From Bacteroidales bacterium (GTDB taxonomy: Bacteria; Bacteroidota; Bacteroidia; Bacteroidales; VadinHA17), in NCBI GenBank assembly GCA_011620595.1, contig WOYX01000031.1:1-51063 (forward strand): 51,063 nt of DNA, given 5' to 3'. Position numbers and translations under genes: made by a program. Below are positions 50,501-51,063 of the stretch, one piece after another. Position 1 is the stretch's first letter, and every line of letters starts with the position of its first letter. The notes beneath the pieces were generated by a model that ran no database searches, had not been told where the DNA came from, and was given only the letters and a program-made list of their open reading frames with translations.

Positions 50501-50714
50501 GAAAAGCATTGATAGTGTACTTACCGTCGATGTCAGTTGAGACGCCCCTGGTCGTGCCGTCAACAACAACGGTCACACCCGGAAGAGTCTCTCCAAATTC
50601 ATCAACTACCGTACCTGTGATGGTAAGCTGCTGCCCTGCAGCCGTCAGAGGCAGCAGGAGAAACAGACACATCCAGGCATGCAAACGCACCTTAGTGATA
50701 AAATCTGGTTTCAT
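47571..50714 (-). CDS. SusC/RagA-family TonB-linked transporter, first gene of the PUL
   Basis: 1047 aa. Signal peptide (WMCLFLLLPLTAAGQQ), a CarboxypepD_reg-like domain (ITGTVVDEFGETLPGVTVVV), TonB box region ESVVVVGYGVQKKETVVGA, a plug with PLILVDGVERSF, ending in AVYGVKGANGVVIVNTKRG, and a barrel ending EARMTF. First gene of a run of nine minus-strand genes with gaps of about 100 bp or less. No regulator (hybrid two-component system, SusR-like, or ECF/anti-sigma pair) is in the window, so control of the PUL cannot be deduced here. Confidence 0.95.
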   Translation of the reverse strand: MKPDFITKVRLHAWMCLFLLLPLTAAGQQLTITGTVVDEFGETLPGVTVVVDGTTRGVSTDIDGKYTINAFPGEVLVFSYVGMNVRRITVGTQTVINVTLLETTSEIESVVVVGYGVQKKETVVGAVSQISGERLKDVKMGGAIENSLQGVLPGMVVLMQDATPGEESKSITMQIRAGASMGNNSPLILVDGVERSFSNLDPEEISSISVLKDASATAVYGVKGANGVVIVNTKRGSEGALQLDFTAETSLKMATRLPEYMNSYETMLLRNEAYKNDGKWSSLISDEALEHYRTGDSPWLYPNFDWMDFYFKPAFDQNYNINARGGNAFVNYFVSLGYLNESDIYDVGSLFPYTFEKKDASYWHNRYNFRNNLDFNLTRSTKLTINLAGNIKVWNKPVDDYTQEQWYESVTALPYYPKETLDAFPDDRIPYDQDGIRYYENPQQGEVRMMWVGGMGFRRNKSNGVSTDVNLEQKLDFITEGLKASAFYSFNADNNYMKEYPLSYLFGYYLNPADTTWYRYTNWQVLDYDTPQPKLITSRNERLQSAGRSVYYKGQIDYARSFGRHNVTAVGVFSRRQYRGISSFPSYEENWVARATYNYNEKYLFESSVAYTGSEKFAPGLRFGTFPSFALGWVASEEDFWKNAMPWFNYFKSRFSWGMVGSDAGIARWLYISEYTNGSDYAGFGYPMTWYPSIQEGTIPVTDATWETAVKANLGFEMGFFQNSVTLNVDLYDEHRNDILQVRRSVPSWVGVSSISGNSGETKAHGVEIELGYNHSFNRDFTLQLRGIMSANESRVVSYDEPDAKPQNVSVEGKPVGVAQRMSGYTPLSAIQDGGFYQDFDELFMWPLASGPSPIVGDFKYIDYNGDGFVNDLDRIVPRNPYVPAFTWGANLAAIYKNLTLRVDFYGVGSTTYAMRQGGMFYLYPFTQNKDNAMTAQANHWTPDNRNAEWPAVHSMATAQYNYLGNEFSIVDGRYTRLKNVAISYRLEKEPLQKVGIRQIDLTLTGTNLATWTPFKLGGDPEGFNSGVDFGAYPMMKRFTVEARMTF

Positions 50715-50995
50715 TTTAATTAGGTTTGTTAGTTTAATAGGTTGTTAATTTTTCGTTTTCAACTGATTTATAATCTATTACAATCAAGTTATTCTTTCTG
50801 CATCCCACTTATGTGTATTTTTTACACTTTTAAACAAGGAAAAAAACGCTGATTTTAATTGTCTTTAAATTTATTTAATGCAGGGTTTGCCGAGAAAATC
50901 AAATTAAGCAATAAAGCAACCCGGGATTTCTGCTTTGGTTGCTGATCCTGATGTAAAATAAATGTCCCATACGGGCTTTATCCAATACACAACCT
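50715..50995 (-). promoter_or_regulatory. Upstream region of the PUL
   Basis: About 280 A/T-rich bp before the first susC. I find no exact TAnnTTTG on the minus strand; TTAATTTG (50899-50906) and TAACTTG (50784-50790) are one-base deviations. A small inverted repeat GTGTA-TTTTT-TACAC (50813-50827) could be an operator. The promoter of the operon must lie here, but I cannot place it with confidence. Confidence 0.4.
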
Positions 50996-51063
50996 TCAAC
51001 CAGAGATATAATCCACCTGAAGCTTCCCTTTGTTTGACGGTTCATCCGAGCCTTCCTTCTTAT
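50996..51063 (-). CDS. Partial C-terminus of an unknown upstream gene
   Basis: The minus strand from the window edge reads KKEGSDEPSNKGKLQVDYIS-G and then TGA at 50996-50998. Its composition looks like a real protein end, but only 21 residues are visible, and the other frames are stopped or unlike a protein. Function cannot be given. Confidence 0.35.
   Translation of the reverse strand, partial: KKEGSDEPSNKGKLQVDYISG

Noticed and set aside
50813-50827. GTGTA-TTTTT-TACAC as the defined operator of the PUL
   Set aside because: Similar short palindromes occur by chance in A/T-rich spacers (also near 17967 and 24208), so it is mentioned only as a possibility.
1-51063. tRNA, rRNA, insertion sequences, phage or conjugative genes
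   Set aside because: No cloverleaf, rRNA core, transposase, integrase or mobilisation motif was found on either strand by eye.

Overview
The window looks like a chromosome segment from a member of the Bacteroidota, most likely Bacteroidales. It carries three SusC/SusD outer-membrane pairs, DUF1735, BACON and DUF5695-type lipoproteins and exoproteins, lipoboxes ending in Cys, and many promoters of the Bacteroidota type (TAnnTTTG at -7) instead of sigma-70 boxes. Shine-Dalgarno sites are not conspicuous. I see no rRNA, tRNA, transposase, integrase or CRISPR.

Left part (1-18.7 kb), mostly housekeeping. pcm is divergent from a polyprenyl-phosphate sugar transferase, which abuts a secreted MORN-repeat protein. 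An orphan SusC/SusD pair follows (3.1-7.8 kb) with a clear terminator. Next come elbB, a DUF4294 protein, a DUF3267 membrane protein with an HExxH-like motif, a POT-family transporter, a secreted PHP phosphoesterase, a decayed beta-galactosidase tail with a 30-bp tandem array, a mobA-like gene coupled to fhs, an rsmF-type rRNA methyltransferase and a short cation diffusion facilitator. The PHP gene and fhs share a related ~100-bp 5' leader, placed as inverted repeats 4.3 kb apart.

Right part (18.8-51 kb), carbohydrate utilisation. Two GH3 enzymes on the minus strand are divergent from a plus-strand DUF5695 protein. That gene converges with galM at a bidirectional terminator. Upstream of galM is a headless GH51 tail and a 32-bp tandem array. 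From 50.7 kb down to 28.9 kb, one minus-strand polysaccharide utilisation locus (PUL) reads: susC, susD, susC, susD, DUF1735 lipoprotein, GH51, GH127, DUF5695-like protein, BACON/DUF6055/DUF4859 protein. GH51 (alpha-L-arabinofuranosidase), GH127 (beta-L-arabinofuranosidase), GalM and a GH3 of beta-xylosidase type point to an L-arabinofuranose-rich plant polymer (arabinan, arabinogalactan, arabinoxylan or extensin arabinosides).

Most notable points: (1) one F5/8C-like module occurs in three neighbouring PUL proteins, and in SusD and the DUF1735 protein it is nested inside the host fold; (2) the PHP gene and fhs have a duplicated leader in inverted orientation; (3) tandem repeats or partial duplications sit at several gene 3' ends, twice directly next to a C-terminal remnant of a glycoside hydrolase. 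Names come from reading motifs by eye; no database search was run.
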